This document shows positions 45,701-60,700 of a DNA stretch of 64,000 nt, in pieces. The first letter of the stretch is position 1, and each line of letters starts with the position of its first letter. Under the pieces are notes generated by a model. It searched no databases. It saw only the letters and a program-made list of their open reading frames with translations, and was not told where the DNA came from. The stretch comes from Mytilus californianus (Eukaryota > Mollusca > Bivalvia > Mytilida > Mytilidae): the NCBI RefSeq assembly GCF_021869535.1, contig NW_026262690.1, positions 62,070,995 to 62,134,994 of the forward strand, read 5' to 3'. The position numbers were made by a program, and so were the translations under genes.

Positions 45701-48700
45701 AGTCACAAAGAATCTTACACACAACTTTACATCAGAAGGATCCATGTTAAATTTTGTTTGATGGTATTAAAGTTTGGTGTATTTATCACACTTGGGGAAA
45801 AGTTTATGGTTGAATTTGGATATAAAATATCTTTAGCTAGATTGTTAAAATAACAATGCTGTGTTTTATTTCCAGTGAAGAAGTATTTGACTTCAGTAGT
45901 GGTCAGATGACACAAGCTAAGGCAAAACATTTAAAAGACAGTATGTGCAGTGAATTTTCATCAGTTTTTCAGCTGTGTCAGTTTGTTATGGTAAGTAGAC
46001 CTTCACTCTTCAGTGAGTACCAAATAAGTAAATTCTCCCTTTACACATAACAATTCCACTAATAAGCAATACATTTTCATAGTCATAAAGTTGTTTATTT
46101 GTTGAATCTTCAGCAACATGAGGATAAGCAGTTGCATAGCGGGTATAGATAGGTTTATGTAATCCAACAATGTTTGAATAATTGATTTAACATTCTCACA
46201 TATATGATCAACAGGAAAGGCAATCAGAAACACTCATGGGTTAGTGCTTTCTTCTACTTTTCTGAACGACAATTTTAGAAAAAATGATGGAATTACTGTC
46301 ATTAGTGGACACCCTTTTTTAAAGTGCCTTCCCTGGATACAATGTGTGTTACATTGATTCAGCCCTCATCCGATTTGTTTCTTAAAGTTCAAATATTTAG
46401 TCTTTTAGAAATTAGGCTTGTCTTAAGTTTTTCTTATTGATAGTTAACTTTGTTTGGATGATCCCAAAGTGAAATCATAGATTTCAAATGATTAATTGAT
46501 AGTTTGATGGTTGTTTAATGTCCAGTGCCAAATATTTCATTCATATTCAGAACAATTGAAGATAACTGTTGTCTCATACCAGAAAGAGCATATTTAGAGA
46601 CAATATTTGTATACATTTTTGTAGTATATGAATATGCCTTAATTGTATTTGAACACAATATTTGTATTGTACAATGTCTGATTGCATGTGATTTCAATAA
46701 AAAATCATTCTTTCAAACAAAATATGCTTGTCCCGAATGTTTGGCAAAGCGATTTAGTCTTTGTCAGTTGTAAATGTTTTGATGTACATAAAACTTGTTC
46801 AAAGTTGTAACTTGTGTCATTTTAATTTGTAGGAAAATTCCCAGAATGCTCCATTAGTAGGATCAACATTAGAAACATTACTAAGATTTCTTAATTGGAT
46901 TCCCTTAGGTTATATTTTTGAAACAAAATTGATAACAACTCTAATTTATAAGGTAAGCATTCAAAATATGACTAGCTACTTGTTATTTCTCACCCACATA
47001 TTATTAAGCAGGGAGACATATTGGTTTGCCCTCTCAGAAGTGAAAACTTTTACTCAACAAAATCACTTTACTTGCGAAGGAGAGCAATACATGACAGAAT
47101 AGCTTCTTATCTTGAAGAGTTGTGTTCTTCATTGTTTTCCAAATTAATTTTCTGGTTTAGGGATGTGATTTCTTACAAGAACATGGACTTTTTCTTTAAA
47201 CCAGGAAGTCAACTAAGACAGATTTGTTTAAAATTGTTAGTAGTTGTGTCTCTGTTGTATTATGTTATGATTATATTGATTCTTTGGTGTTTTTAAAATC
47301 ATCAAAATATCTTAGTTTACATTTGAATGTATTTGAAACATTTCTGTGCAGATGTCTATTTCAAAGTGCAAATCAGACAAATTTGTTTGTTTCTTTCCTA
47401 CTTATCTCAGAAGAAGGAAGACAAGTTTTTTGTGTCAGTGTCAAACACAAACATTCAATAAGAAAAAGAGTGCAAGGAAAACAATTGAATTAATCAGTAA
47501 AACTAATGCTGGTTGGCCCTTTTAATGTCTGTAAATATTAATGCACTTACTTTGGTGTGTACCCACAACACAGTCACATGACTTCTGTTCTTTGAAATCT
47601 GAAGTGAGGATACTATCCTGTAGTTTCTAGTATCTCTTTTATGTTGTTTGTATAACCTTTTATTAAGAAAATTAAGTACAATTTTCTTTGAATTTTATCA
47701 CTGGAAATACAGTTTCTTTGAAGTAGATGTGACAATTACACATTATGACACATTATTATTATACTTTTTATTTCAGTTCTTGTCTGTGCCAATGTTTAGA
47801 AATGTAACTTTAAAATGTCTCACAGAAATAGGTAAGTTTGAAGGTGTTTTTTTTTTGTCCCTTATTGTTGATCTCTAGATGTATATTATAAAGTTGTAAA
47901 AAGGAAATAAAATAACTGAGCCTGAAGAATACTTGTTGCTTTAACAGGATGTTTGTCCATCCAAAACTAACAACATTTGAATGATTTTTTGTCTTTTGAA
48001 TTTTTTTTTTAAAGCATAGTGATTTTTATGATGTAAATGCTCATAAAATAGACTCACATTTGATACTACATTGTGGGAAACTATAGTATCAATTGGAGTT
48101 GAAGTTATCAATTTTTGTGTTTTTTTTTTCTTTTTCATTTTTTGGTTTTGTGTATGTTAGATATTGATTAGTTATTTTTTTCATCGCATGGCAATATGAA
48201 AATAGAAGATTCTTCTTTCACAGCTGCTGTACAAGTATCGCAATATGATGAACAGTTTATCCAGTTATTTACTCTTGCCATGACACAACTCAAACAGGTA
48301 AGTCAAAAGACAATTACAATGATTAAGAGATGAAAGAACTCCAGTATTGAATCCAATGCTTAATGCTTGGCCATTGAACAAATTTAATGCCAGTTGAATT
48401 TCAAAAATATTTGCAACATTAATTAAAAAGACAAAAGATCAATGTCACAGTGCAGTTTCAGTTTTGCATTTAATCTTCTTCAAATATTTAATGATGTTAA
48501 GCAATCTGAAGGGATATAATCTTTTATGACATCAAGATCAAGGTTGTCTGAATTCATTATTGAAAAATAGCCATTTATATGTTACAAATTTTTTGAATTT
48601 TCTGAAAACTTAATAAATACTGGGAGAAAAATGGTAGAATTCTATTAATAGTTTTTTGGGGGGTTTCAAAACAAGAAACAAGCCTGTGGGCCAATGAAGC

Positions 48701-51700
48701 AATAAATGTGATAAAAATCCCAAAAATATGCACCCATAAATAAAAGAAGTTTCCCTATGTGTGGTTCTATGATAAAGATAAGAATGGTGTGACTTTGTTA
48801 TATTTCCAACATGTTCAAGGATGAGTAAATACAAATATATCTTTTGCAGGTTTTGCCTTTACAAACAAATTTGAAAGATGCCTACCAAAAGGGAACAGAT
48901 GATGAACAGAAGTTTATACAAAATCTTAGTCTTTTCTTGTGTACTTTTTTAAAAGAACATGGCATGTTAATAGAGAGAAAAACAGAATTACATGAAGAAT
49001 TATTAGAGGTGAGTTTTCTGATTATCCCTTATTGTTATACAAAGCAGTAATGATTAACAGATATAAGGATTGTCCTTAATTTTTTCTCTTTTGGTAAATA
49101 GACTCATTGACAAAGGTTATAGTTGTACAATTGCTGAGTAATCATTGCTTCTTGTATATTTGGGGGGTAATATCAATACTTATTTACAGTTTCATTTATT
49201 TATTTGGGTTGGATTGTCTTGTTTTCAATGTATGAAGTTGTCCTAAAACATACATGAAAATAAGCTTATATACCTGAATCACTTAAATAAGATATTTTGT
49301 GCAGTAATAAGTATATTTAAATGACTATAAAATTTATCTTTTCTGATTAGCTAAAAGTATAGGAATCTTCAATTATAAAACAATATATTCACAGCTGGAA
49401 AAATCATGAGAGGTTAATATAAGATTTGGAACAGCTAATGTGTACCTAAAAATAGTTATCCGTATGCACGTCAATGACATAGGTTTATGACTTCATGCAA
49501 ATTCTTGTTTTTCTTCTCTTTTTCAGTGTTAATTTTTTTTAATAAATTTTATTAAATATTTCAGCAAATATAAAAGTAAGCAACTGCAAAAGTAGATGAT
49601 ATATTTAGTATAAAAACAAGGAGCAGCTAAATATCTTGAGCAAAAACAGAACATTGGAGAAGGTTAAAAAAAAAGTCATATGATAAAACAATTGTTGACC
49701 TTTGATGTAAGTTGATACAATAATTTATCAACCCCAAAGATATGACATTCGCCCTTGGCCTTTGGCTTTGGTTAATATTATATAATATTATATATCTGTG
49801 GTTGATAAATCTTTGTATCAACCTCATCAAACGTCAATAATTGTATAGCATTGGCAATGTTGTGCAATTTAGAATAGGCTCATTTCATTCTGTGTTCAAG
49901 GAACCTATTGAACAGTGACTTGAAATAAATGAAAGGAACAAATTTTTAAAAATAATTGGAATTAGATTTAAACAATAAAAATATATGAACGTTTTGTTTG
50001 TGTTGTAGGCATTACATTATCTCATCCTCATTTCTGAAGTAAAGGATGTCGAAATCTTCAAAATAGTTTTAGAGTATTGGAATACGTTAGCTTCAGATTT
50101 ATATAGGGAAAGTCCATTCACAACATCTACATCCCCATTGCTAATTGGAAAGTCTCATCATAATGAAATGCCAGCTAGAAGGCAGTTGTATAATCAAGTA
50201 CTATCCAGGGTTTGTATTGAGTTTTAGCTGGTTCATACTGGACATTTCTTGTTGATAAGTGGAACAAACAGTTTAAAGAAGCAAAGTACACACAACAGAT
50301 GTCATTCAAGATAATTAACATACAACTATTACTGTATCATGCAATTATCTTTTAGATTAGAAATGCTTCATGGTTTTTGTTATTTCCCATTTTCTTAACA
50401 ATCAGCAATTATTTGTCACAAAATTTCATCTATAGTAATAAATATTCTTAACATGGCACATATTATCAGATCAGATTTTTTTATTCATTCTGTCTAATTT
50501 GATTATACAAAAGCAAGATTGGTTTCTTGTGATTTAAAAATTTTTTTTTTTAGAAAGCTTGTATTAAAAGTATACTTCATCTCTTACATGTTGCAAAAAG
50601 ATTCATTCTCAGTGTTTCTATTGGTTAATTTTGTTTTGCTTTATTTTATAAAACTATATTATTTTATACAGGTAAGGAGAGTTATGATATCTAGGATGGC
50701 AAAACCTGAAGAAGTATTGGTTGTGGAAACAGACCAAGGAGAGGTTGTCAGAGAATTTTTAAAAGACACAGACTCTATTAACTTATATAAAAATATGAGG
50801 GAAACATTAGGTATGCTTGTTCTTAAATATGTTTAATCAGTATTCAAGTTTTGTGCAGATCATATAAATTTCTATTGTTGTAGTTTTATGGTAACTTGGG
50901 ACGAGAGGAAATAGAGACATATACACAGGTAAAAAAACAAAATTTTAATTAAGTTGTTTTAACTTGAAATGATTTGGTTCATTTATGAATTTAATAAAAA
51001 AAAATCAAAGCACTTTGGTTTTAAAGAGAATAAATGTATGTTTTGTTTTACAGTATATTTGACTCATCTTGACTACGCAGACACAGAATCAATAATGACA
51101 GAAAAATTACATAATCAGGTCAATGGTACAGAATGGTCATGGCAAAACTTGAACACAGTTAGTAGCTAGAATATTATCTCAACAAATTTAGAAGTCAGAT
51201 GTAAAATTCTAATGCATTTTTTATGTAACAGTTATGTTTTCATTGGCTAAGATTTACGGTCGAATCCGCAATGGACAAGTCGTTACTAGGTTGAATTGCT
51301 TGAATCAACAAATGTTCAGTTACTTCTATGTAATCGAAAAGAAAACAACATTTACTACAATGTAATTGAAAAATAAAACAACATTTTCCTCAAAAACACC
51401 AAGTTGATTTGATATTATATAATTTTGAATTTTGGTAGTAACATAATAGCCTTTAGTTTTTATTTGAGTGACGGGGCCTCGGTGGCCGAGTGGTCTAAGT
51501 AGTCCAACCACTGTATCACTAGCCAGTCAACACTGAGGTTGTGAGTTTGAATCCCGCACAGGGCAGGTGCACTCGACTAATCTTAATTGACTAGGAATGT
51601 CAATTTTCCTACCGAAGGTCGTGGTTCTCTCCAGGCTCTCCGGCTTCCTCCACCAATAAACACTGACCGCCATTAAATAGAAATCAATCAATCAAATGTA

Positions 51701-54700
51701 GTCTTTCTGAATAAATTTTGGATTTGATATCATCTGATTGTTCACCTTGTTTAATCAGAATAATGGACATGAAATAAAACGTTCAAATGAAATGATTTTA
51801 TGGATTTCATGCCATTCAAGTTTTGTTCAGTTAATCAGTTATAATAGTCACAATTAGACACTGATATTTTTTAGTTCATGAAAATACAAATTTAGTGAAA
51901 ATTGACATCCAATTAAGTTTTGAAAAATTTCTCTTCTAGTTATGTTGGGCAATAGGCTCAATAAGTGGGGCTATGCACGAAGATGACGAAAAAAGATTCT
52001 TAGTTACAGTTATAAAGGTAAGAATATAAATAATTGTTTGTCAGTTTTTTTATATCGCCATGAATATTGTTTGCAAGACACAGATTTGATCTTAATTTAT
52101 GTTAACAGAATGGAATCTAGTGTTGGATATCTTTTCATGAAAACACTAAATTCTAAACTGTATATTATATCTCTAAATATTGGTTGAAAAGGGGGGGATG
52201 GAAATAGGTGATACAGAAAAAAATGTTTTGTTTACAGTGTTCATGGTACTGCTTAGGCCAGATAATTAGATTCCTTATTCTCATATCCTTCCTTCCTTTT
52301 ATTATCTGCAGATTTTTTTTTCTCTTGTAATTATTGATATATGTAAGAAAAACATACATTTTAATATGGAAATAGTTCTTGCCAATACCAGAAAAAATAA
52401 AATAAATCTGCATGGCAAAATTTAAAAAAAGAATGAAATGAGAATCATGGAATTATTTTGTTTGGCCTTATTTCTGTTGACTATAATTGGTGTTATCAGT
52501 TCACTAGAATTCAATATTATTGTAGTCATGAGACAACTTTTTAGCAGATCAATGAGTACCTGTCTGACAGAAACTATCTTGACTAACTTAAATATTTTTT
52601 GTGAAAGATTTCAAAAATAAAAATAATATACAGTTCAAAATAATAATTTAGATACTAAGTAGAGGTTTGGAGAACTGATTGCACCAAGAAAAAAAATTAT
52701 ATTGCATGTATTTATTTTTTCTAAAACTATAGATCATCACTTGTAAACTAAACAAAAGTCAAGATATAAAATTAAATTTTTAATTTTAGATTTAGACTAA
52801 TTAATTAATGAGAAAGAGTTTACAAGAGGTGAAATAGTGACACTGCTACTGTTTCTTGCAGGGTGACTGGCTTTTTAACTGACTGTGATGGAATGGTTTC
52901 TGCTAATTAGTAAATATATTACATGTCATCATGTTCATTAAATTAGAAATAACAATATAAAACAAACATTGTATCTGGGAAAGACATTTTGAGATTGATA
53001 TTTGGGTTGGTTCTCCTTTAGAACATTTTCATAGTACCTTCCCTGATGACTATACATATGGTACAATTAGGCCTAGGTTTTTTGATTTGTGGTTTATAGA
53101 ATTCAATTTGAAATGTTCAGGTCATCAGGTTTGGAGGGAATCTGATAAGACAAATGTGTACAGCTTAACTGTGTAATTGAATTTTACTTCAATAAGTTTG
53201 TTCTGCTTATGATTATTATTCCTTAAAATTACAGTAACATTTTGGAGTATACCAGTCCATTGGGAAAGTTGATATACTCAGTGATATTGGCTTTGTGCAT
53301 TTTGACAGCTGGTAACAACTCTTTTGATAAGGAAAGGACAACATTTTTGGACGATTTCTGTTAACTCAACTTTTAAGTCATATTTCGTCTATGTCAGCTA
53401 ATCTAAAATATCCTGGTGAATGATGACAAAATTGCAGAATGACCTATTTAGAAAGGTTTCTTATGTTCAAGGAATAAAAAGCATTAAACTTTGATTTTTT
53501 TTTCTTCTGAAAAGTAGAAAGTCTGGTTGGCGGGATCTGTAAACCAACAAATTAAAAACTAGCCTTGCATTAAATTTGTTATATATGTATGAAATATTTA
53601 TGCATGAAGGTTTTCTGAATTGACGAAATTGACTTTTTTTATATAAAGAAAGCATGAATTTAATGAGTACAATTTGTATTATATTGGTTGGTGTTGCGAA
53701 AATTTAAATGTTTATGTTTTCAATATTCTATTGTTTTAAAGTAAAATTTCTTCACTGATTATATATTTTATTATTTTGAAAACAATTATGTCAAGTTGGT
53801 TTGATTTTATAATTAGGTAGAAAAAAAGATAATTTAGAAATTGATGTTCTTTTTCATGGTCATGATTTTTCAGTGTTTTGAGTTTAATCAAATTGCATGT
53901 TTCAAAATGTTGACTAATGTATATTATGTATTTTAGGACTTGTTAGGGTTGTGTGAACAAAAAAGAGGAAAAGACAATAAGGCAATAATAGCTAGTAATA
54001 TTATGTATGTGGTGGGACAGTATCCAAGATTCCTTCGTGCTCATTGGAAATTCCTGAAAACAGTAGTTAACAAATTGTTTGAATTCATGCATGGTAAGTT
54101 ATTTTGTATAATATTAAGGTGAATTGCTGTAACACACTTTCTCTATCAATCTTGCCTAGCCCTATTATCCATGTGTACTGTTGTCATCATCCAGCAACTG
54201 TCATCTTAAATTTTTCAACTTCTCTGAAACCACTGTACCTACCAAACTTGCGATTAATAATTCTTAGAATATCTTATTTAAAGTTTTGTGTTTTTATACT
54301 ACCAATCAGCAACACCATGGAAATGTGATGGTGTGAGGCCGGCTTGTGGTCCTGATGAGATGACTGCATTGTTTGGTCATGGCAAAGCTGTTACTTGAAT
54401 TTGTACATGTTGACTGTTTTGGCATGAGTAATTGAAGTTGTATTGACATTTACTTCAGAGACGCATGATGGTGTGCAGGATATGGCTTGTGATACATTCA
54501 TCAAAATAGCACAAAAATGTAGACGACATTTTGTACAGGTCCAGGTTGGAGAAGTGATGCCATTCATTGAGGAAATATTAAATGGAATTAATACAATTAT
54601 TTGCGATCTTCAGCCACAACAAGTAAGTTGTTTGGTTAAGATAAAAATAATACTGGTTTAACTTCTGCTTGTTAATTTTGACGAGGACAATTTCCAAATG

Positions 54701-57700
54701 AAAAACTTTGTTAAACAAAAAAACATGTTGGCCTTAACAAGTTGACACACACGTCATTGTTGAGCTCTTATTCAGTATTAATTGCCTCTCATAAGGCCAT
54801 ATTAAAATATTTTCTAGATAACTTGTATCCATATTTTTGGTTAAAAACTAAGATGGTCATATTTTTATACACCCGTTTACGAGACGTATTATGGTATACC
54901 GTTGTCTGTCCGTCCATCCGTCTGTCCGTCCGTCGTCAACATGTCGGACAATAACTCAAAAACGCTTTTACCAATTTGCATGAAATTTTGGTGAATTGTT
55001 TATATCTATTGTTGTGAGCTCCCTTTTAATTTTTATAAATTTAAGATTTTACATTTCCGAGTTATGGGGTTTTATTCATTAAAAAAAGGTGATTTTCCAG
55101 TTTTCAATTATCACTTAAAAATACTTTGAGCAATTTGCGTGAAACTTTGGTGAATTGTTTATATCTATTGACGTAAGCTCCCTTTCAATTTTTATAAATT
55201 TTAGCTTTTTCGTTTCCGAGTTATGGGATTTTATTCATAAAAAAGGGGGGATTTTGCAGTTTTTGGACAATAACTCAAAAGTGCTTTGAGCAGTTTTCAT
55301 GAACCTTTGGTGACTGTTTTATATCTATTAAAATAACCTCCCTTTAGTTTTTTATAAATTTCTGATATGATATTGAGGAGTTATGAAACTTTATTCTTTG
55401 AAAATGCGACATGCGTATTATGTGCTCATGGCGCAGCTCTTAATTCATTTTATGATATTACTGATGATTTGTAGATTTTCTCCTATTGTATACCACTAAG
55501 AAAATTTAACTAAAGTCCTTTTTAATGTTTATCAAAGCTTGTTTTATTTGATTTAATTCATTGTCATTAATTGTTTGGACATTGGGTTGTAAGGAAAATC
55601 ACTTATATATTAGAAATTGTGCAATGCTTTTGAAAATGTTACATTAGTTTAATCCGCTCACTTCTCTTTCTTTTTTTGCATTCTGTAGACCCTTAATGGA
55701 ATTTTAGTATTTTCAAATTTCTTATATTTGTTTGAGTACTACTAATGAGAAATAAATTTTCCAAATGCGCATCAAACTTCAAAATAAATTCAATATCTTG
55801 TGTGCAATCTTGTTTTATTTGGCAAAGTTTTTAAAGTGCAGACATTATATGTTAGTAGATGTGAAACACTATTAAAGTTAAAAGTCTTTTATCTGAAAGA
55901 CTATTTGCATGCATAAATATTAAACACAATATAAAAACTAATGGGAACAAAAATCTAGCTCAAATTTCATAGAAATAAAGACTGCAAATTAACGAGTGTG
56001 TTGCATTGCAGCTCTTTTTAGATAAACAAGTAGGTGAGATTTTTTTTTCAATTTTAGGTGCATACATTCTATGAGGCAGTAGGTATGATGATAAGTGCAC
56101 AGACTGATCAAGTAGCTCAAGAACACTTGATAGAACGTTATATGTTGTTACCTAACCAAGTGTGGGATGGTATCATTAACCAAGCAACACACAATGTGGA
56201 AGTACTGAAAGATCCTGATGCAGTAAAACAGCTAGGAAATATCTTAAAGACAAATGTCCGAGCTTGTAAAGCTTTAGGACATCCATATGTTGCACAAGTA
56301 GGTGATTTTAGTTTATCTGTCAAAAAATGAGTTGTGATTTAACTTTTCTAAATTAATTAGGAATGCTCAAACCCCAAATTTTGAAAGCCAAGAATGTATG
56401 AGTACTTGAGGAGCTATATGACCAAAGGGGAGATGTATGAATACTTGAGGAGCTATATGACCAAAAGGGAGATGTATGAGTACTTGAGGAGCTATATGAC
56501 CAAAGGGGAGATGTATGAGTACTTGAGGAGCTATTTGACCAAAAGGGAGATGTATGAGTACTTGAGGAGCTATATGACCAAAAGGGAGATGTATGAGTAC
56601 TTGAGGAGCTATATGACCAAAGGGGAGATGTATGAGTACTTGAGGAGCTATATGACCAAAAGGGAGATGTATGAGTACTTGAGGAGCTATATGACCAAAG
56701 GGGAGATGTATGAGTACTTGAGGAGCTATATGACCAAGAGGGAGATAAAAAGAATAGTCAAATCCACATTAGGTCAGCTTGGCCTGTAGGAGTTGGAACC
56801 TTAATATCTAAATCAGATTGGAGGTGTTTCAATAGCCCAATGATGTAGAACTTTAAAAACAGAGACTGTATCAGTATGTTAAAATTACAACAAATCTCTC
56901 TAAAAATACAAGATTTTCTATTCCTATTATTATTCATTCATAAATTTTCTGTACTGTGTTTCTTGTCAGAATTTTTGACTTTTTTCTGGCGTTCCAGATT
57001 TGTTGTGGTTATACATCACTGTTAGTTAGTGATCAAGTGATTATGAGAGCTGAGGGCTTTGACTAAATTATGAAAATAGATATCTTCTTTTTTGTGTGAA
57101 ATGTTTTCAAACAAGAAATATCTTTCACATAGCACAGTATTGTATTGATCAGCCATCTGGTATAAGAATTTGCTAAAATACATTTATAGAATAATTTTGT
57201 GTATTTCCACTTCTGTTTATGAAAAAAATGTATATTTCAGCTTGGAAGAGTCTATTTAGATATGCTGAATGTTTACAAAGTAATGAGTGAGAACATTAGT
57301 AGTGCAATAGCCAGCAATGGGGAAAGTGTAACCAAACAACCTCTCATTAGAAGTATGAGAACAGTAAAGAAAGAAGCATTAAAATTGATCTCCGGATGGG
57401 TTAGCAGATCAAATGATCCTCAAATGGTAGGCTATACACGTATTTAAAAGTTGAAAAAAGAGTGTTTTGAGTTTCTGGGGTAAATGATAAAAATGGTAGA
57501 TACAACGACACATTTATTTAACCCTCCTGGTTAGTTTAGTGGTTTACTGACTACTATTTAATGATTGCTTTTTATGTCATGTATGTGGTGGAGCCTTTGT
57601 CAACATATAATTGTTAAGTCTAACAGAAGTTCCCCAGGAAACTTTGTTATAATCAATGCCATAATATCTGTTCCTGTTGGCACAAATATTGTTTATAGTT

Positions 57701-60700
57701 TATTCCGGTTGGAACAAATACTGTAATATTTGTTCCAGAGGAAATAATATTACATAGTATTTTTTCCATTTGGAACTTCTACTATGAAGGAACTTATATT
57801 TAATGACACCACTCCTATTTGATGTGACTTTAAAGGATCAAACTGCATTAATCATCCTTAATTTATTCATTGACAAATTGTTTCATGACAACTTTCCTGT
57901 CAGGCAATATATTTAATAGTGAGTAGGATTCTATCAACCTACCTGATAACATCTAGGAAGGCACCAAAAGATACATTATTTTTTGTTTGGGGTATATTTA
58001 GCACAATGTTACATGCAGCTTCTCATTCTAATATATATATTTTTAGCATAATTATTGTTCAATATTACATGTATTGAACATAAAAGTTTTGATATTTGTT
58101 ATAGAACCTGAAATAAATTATTCTGTCCAATAAAAATCTAGGGAAGAGAGGAAAAACTTTGTAAGCCCAATGATGTAGAAATTCAAACCAGAGACTGTAT
58201 CAGTATGTTAAAATTGCTACAAATCTACCAAAAAAAAATGTCCATTAAATTTATTTATTATTTTTAGTTTCTAACAAAATTACTTGCTGTTCTAGATTTG
58301 TTGAAGTTTTACATTACTGTTGGTCAGTGATCATGTGATTATGAGAGCTGAGGGCTTTGAAATTATTTTTTAAAATATGACAACTGTGAAAATGATCATT
58401 ATGCTTAATTTAAGTTATGGTTGCCTTTAAAGTCGACTTAGTGATTATGCGTGAAAATGTTAATGAAGCAACAGTGAGACAATTGTCCTCAAACCAATTA
58501 GAGCTATTTTCCTAATGCTTGTAGTTTAAAGGTTTGGTTGGCTTGCTTACTTTACTTGTATAAATGTTTGCTCAAGCATTGTAATTGAGATTGACATCTG
58601 AAATCAATAGATAGTTGGGTCTTCAGCTTGTATACATTATACTTAAATGTTATTGGACGTTAAGTATAATGCAGAGTATAATGTATACAAGCTGAAGCCC
58701 TGCCTATCTATTGATTGCAGATGTCAATCTTAATTACAATGCTTGAGCAAACATTTATACAAACAAAGCAAGCAAGCCAACCAAACCTTTAAACTACAAG
58801 CATTTGGAAAATAGCTCAAGATTTATTTTGCTTGATGCTTACAAAATGTGGCAAAATAAATTTCCTGAATAAGCTCTTATTGTATTAAACCAGAACTGGA
58901 GATCCCTTTTAAATATATTATTGGTATTCATTAAGATTTAATGATCTGTTTTTATGTCCCATGTAATTAAAAATATATAACATAGATTTATTATTGATAA
59001 TAAATATATATTTTCAGAATGACAGTTGTTCAATAGTATTTGTAATCAAGAAAATTTGTTATTATAGAATTTGAAATAAATGTTCTGTCCAATAGAAAAC
59101 TAGGGAAGAGAGGAAAAAACTTTGTAAGCCCAATGATGTAGAAATTTCAATCAGAGACTGTATCAGTATGTTATAGTTACAACAAATCACCAAAATTACT
59201 TTCTTCAATTTTCCACTTTATTAATTGTTTCTAGTTAGTTTCTAACAAAACAGCTTGCTGTTTTAGATTTGTTGTAGTTAGACATCACTGTTGGTCAGTG
59301 ATCACGTGATTATGAGAGCTGAGGGCTTTGACATTACTTTTTAAAGAATGTGCATGAAATATGACAACTGTATCTTACATGAAAATAATCCTTGTGCTTA
59401 ATTTTCAATTCATTTCAAAGTATGGTTTATGAGAAATAAATCAAAGTTTGTTCAATATTTCATACAGTGTATTGTTTGTTAGCGATAAAATGACAGATCC
59501 TCTTTGCAAAATTTTTAATAAATAATGCATACATGATTCAATCAAGTCATTTACTTGAAAGCTCTATGTACTAGAAATTGGAGATTTGATGATTTTAGAC
59601 AAATTAAAGAACGATTTTCGCCGAATTTAAACGCTTTCTATACAAATGTTCATCAATTTTGAGAGAATTCAATTGGTAATATTTCAGAAAATAAAAGAAA
59701 TAAATGCATTATTTTTTTTCGTTTTTCAGTTAAAGTTCAACGAGCCAAAGTTGTATGCAAAATTTTACCCAAATCTGTGACAAAGCCCATTTACTGTTCC
59801 TTGACCTTAAAATTACTGCTTTGATTGTGTGATTTGTTTTTATAGTGCATAGGGGAAATAAGAGGAGGAAAGAAAATACATAACACTGTTATTCAGAACT
59901 ATGAGCCTAAATGTCTTGGGTATATGTGTCTTAAAAAAACAACACCTACCTACCCACTCTATAAAAGAGAGGTGAAGGATACCAAAATGACATTCAAACT
60001 CACTAGTCGAAAATAATTGGCAACACCATGGCTAAAAAAGAAAAAGGACAAACAGACAAACAACAGTACACAAAACACAACATAGAAAACCAAAGACTGA
60101 GCAACACAAACCCCACCCAAAACTGGGGGTGTTCTCAGTTGCTCCGGAAGGGTAAGCAGATCCTGCTCCACATGTGGCACCCATTGTGTTGCTCATGGTA
60201 GTACAAATCTGGTGATAAGTCTATTTCGGTAGGTCAAATTCAGGGTAAAGGGGACGGGATTGTAGTTATGACCATTGGAACATATCCATTGTAATCTCTG
60301 AAACGGATATTCCATAACGGTCAACCAACATTTGATGGCGTCTGTAAAATTTACGGTGAGACGATATTATCTTCACCACTTGGAACTCTTGGTTTAATAG
60401 CTTCCTTGTGAGCAGCAACCCTCTATCAAGGAAATCATGATTGGAAATACAAGCCCTGGCATATCGTATCAACTAGAACTAGAATATTTAGGAAAGAAAC
60501 CCTAAACATGCATTGTTTTTTCAGTCCCCTACCTACGAAGTCGAAAGGGACTTTAGGTTTGCACTCCGTCTGTCTGTCTGTCCATCTGTCAGTCCAGCAA
60601 ATCAGTTTTCCAGACTTTTTTTCTTCGTGCTTGAAGATATTGATTTGATATTTGGTTTATTGATTTATCATGACAAGTTACAGGTCAAGTTCAATTTTCA

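Noticed and set aside
51473-51560. Possible Leu/Ser tRNA gene (boxes A and B present)
   Set aside because: The arms do not close into a cloverleaf, and the sequence continues into a SINE body with an ATCA tail.
56394-56789. A 131-codon plus-strand frame ([11 protein letters not shown] repeats)
   Set aside because: Explained by a 39-bp tandem repeat whose length is a multiple of three; not linked in frame to XPO1 exon 16.
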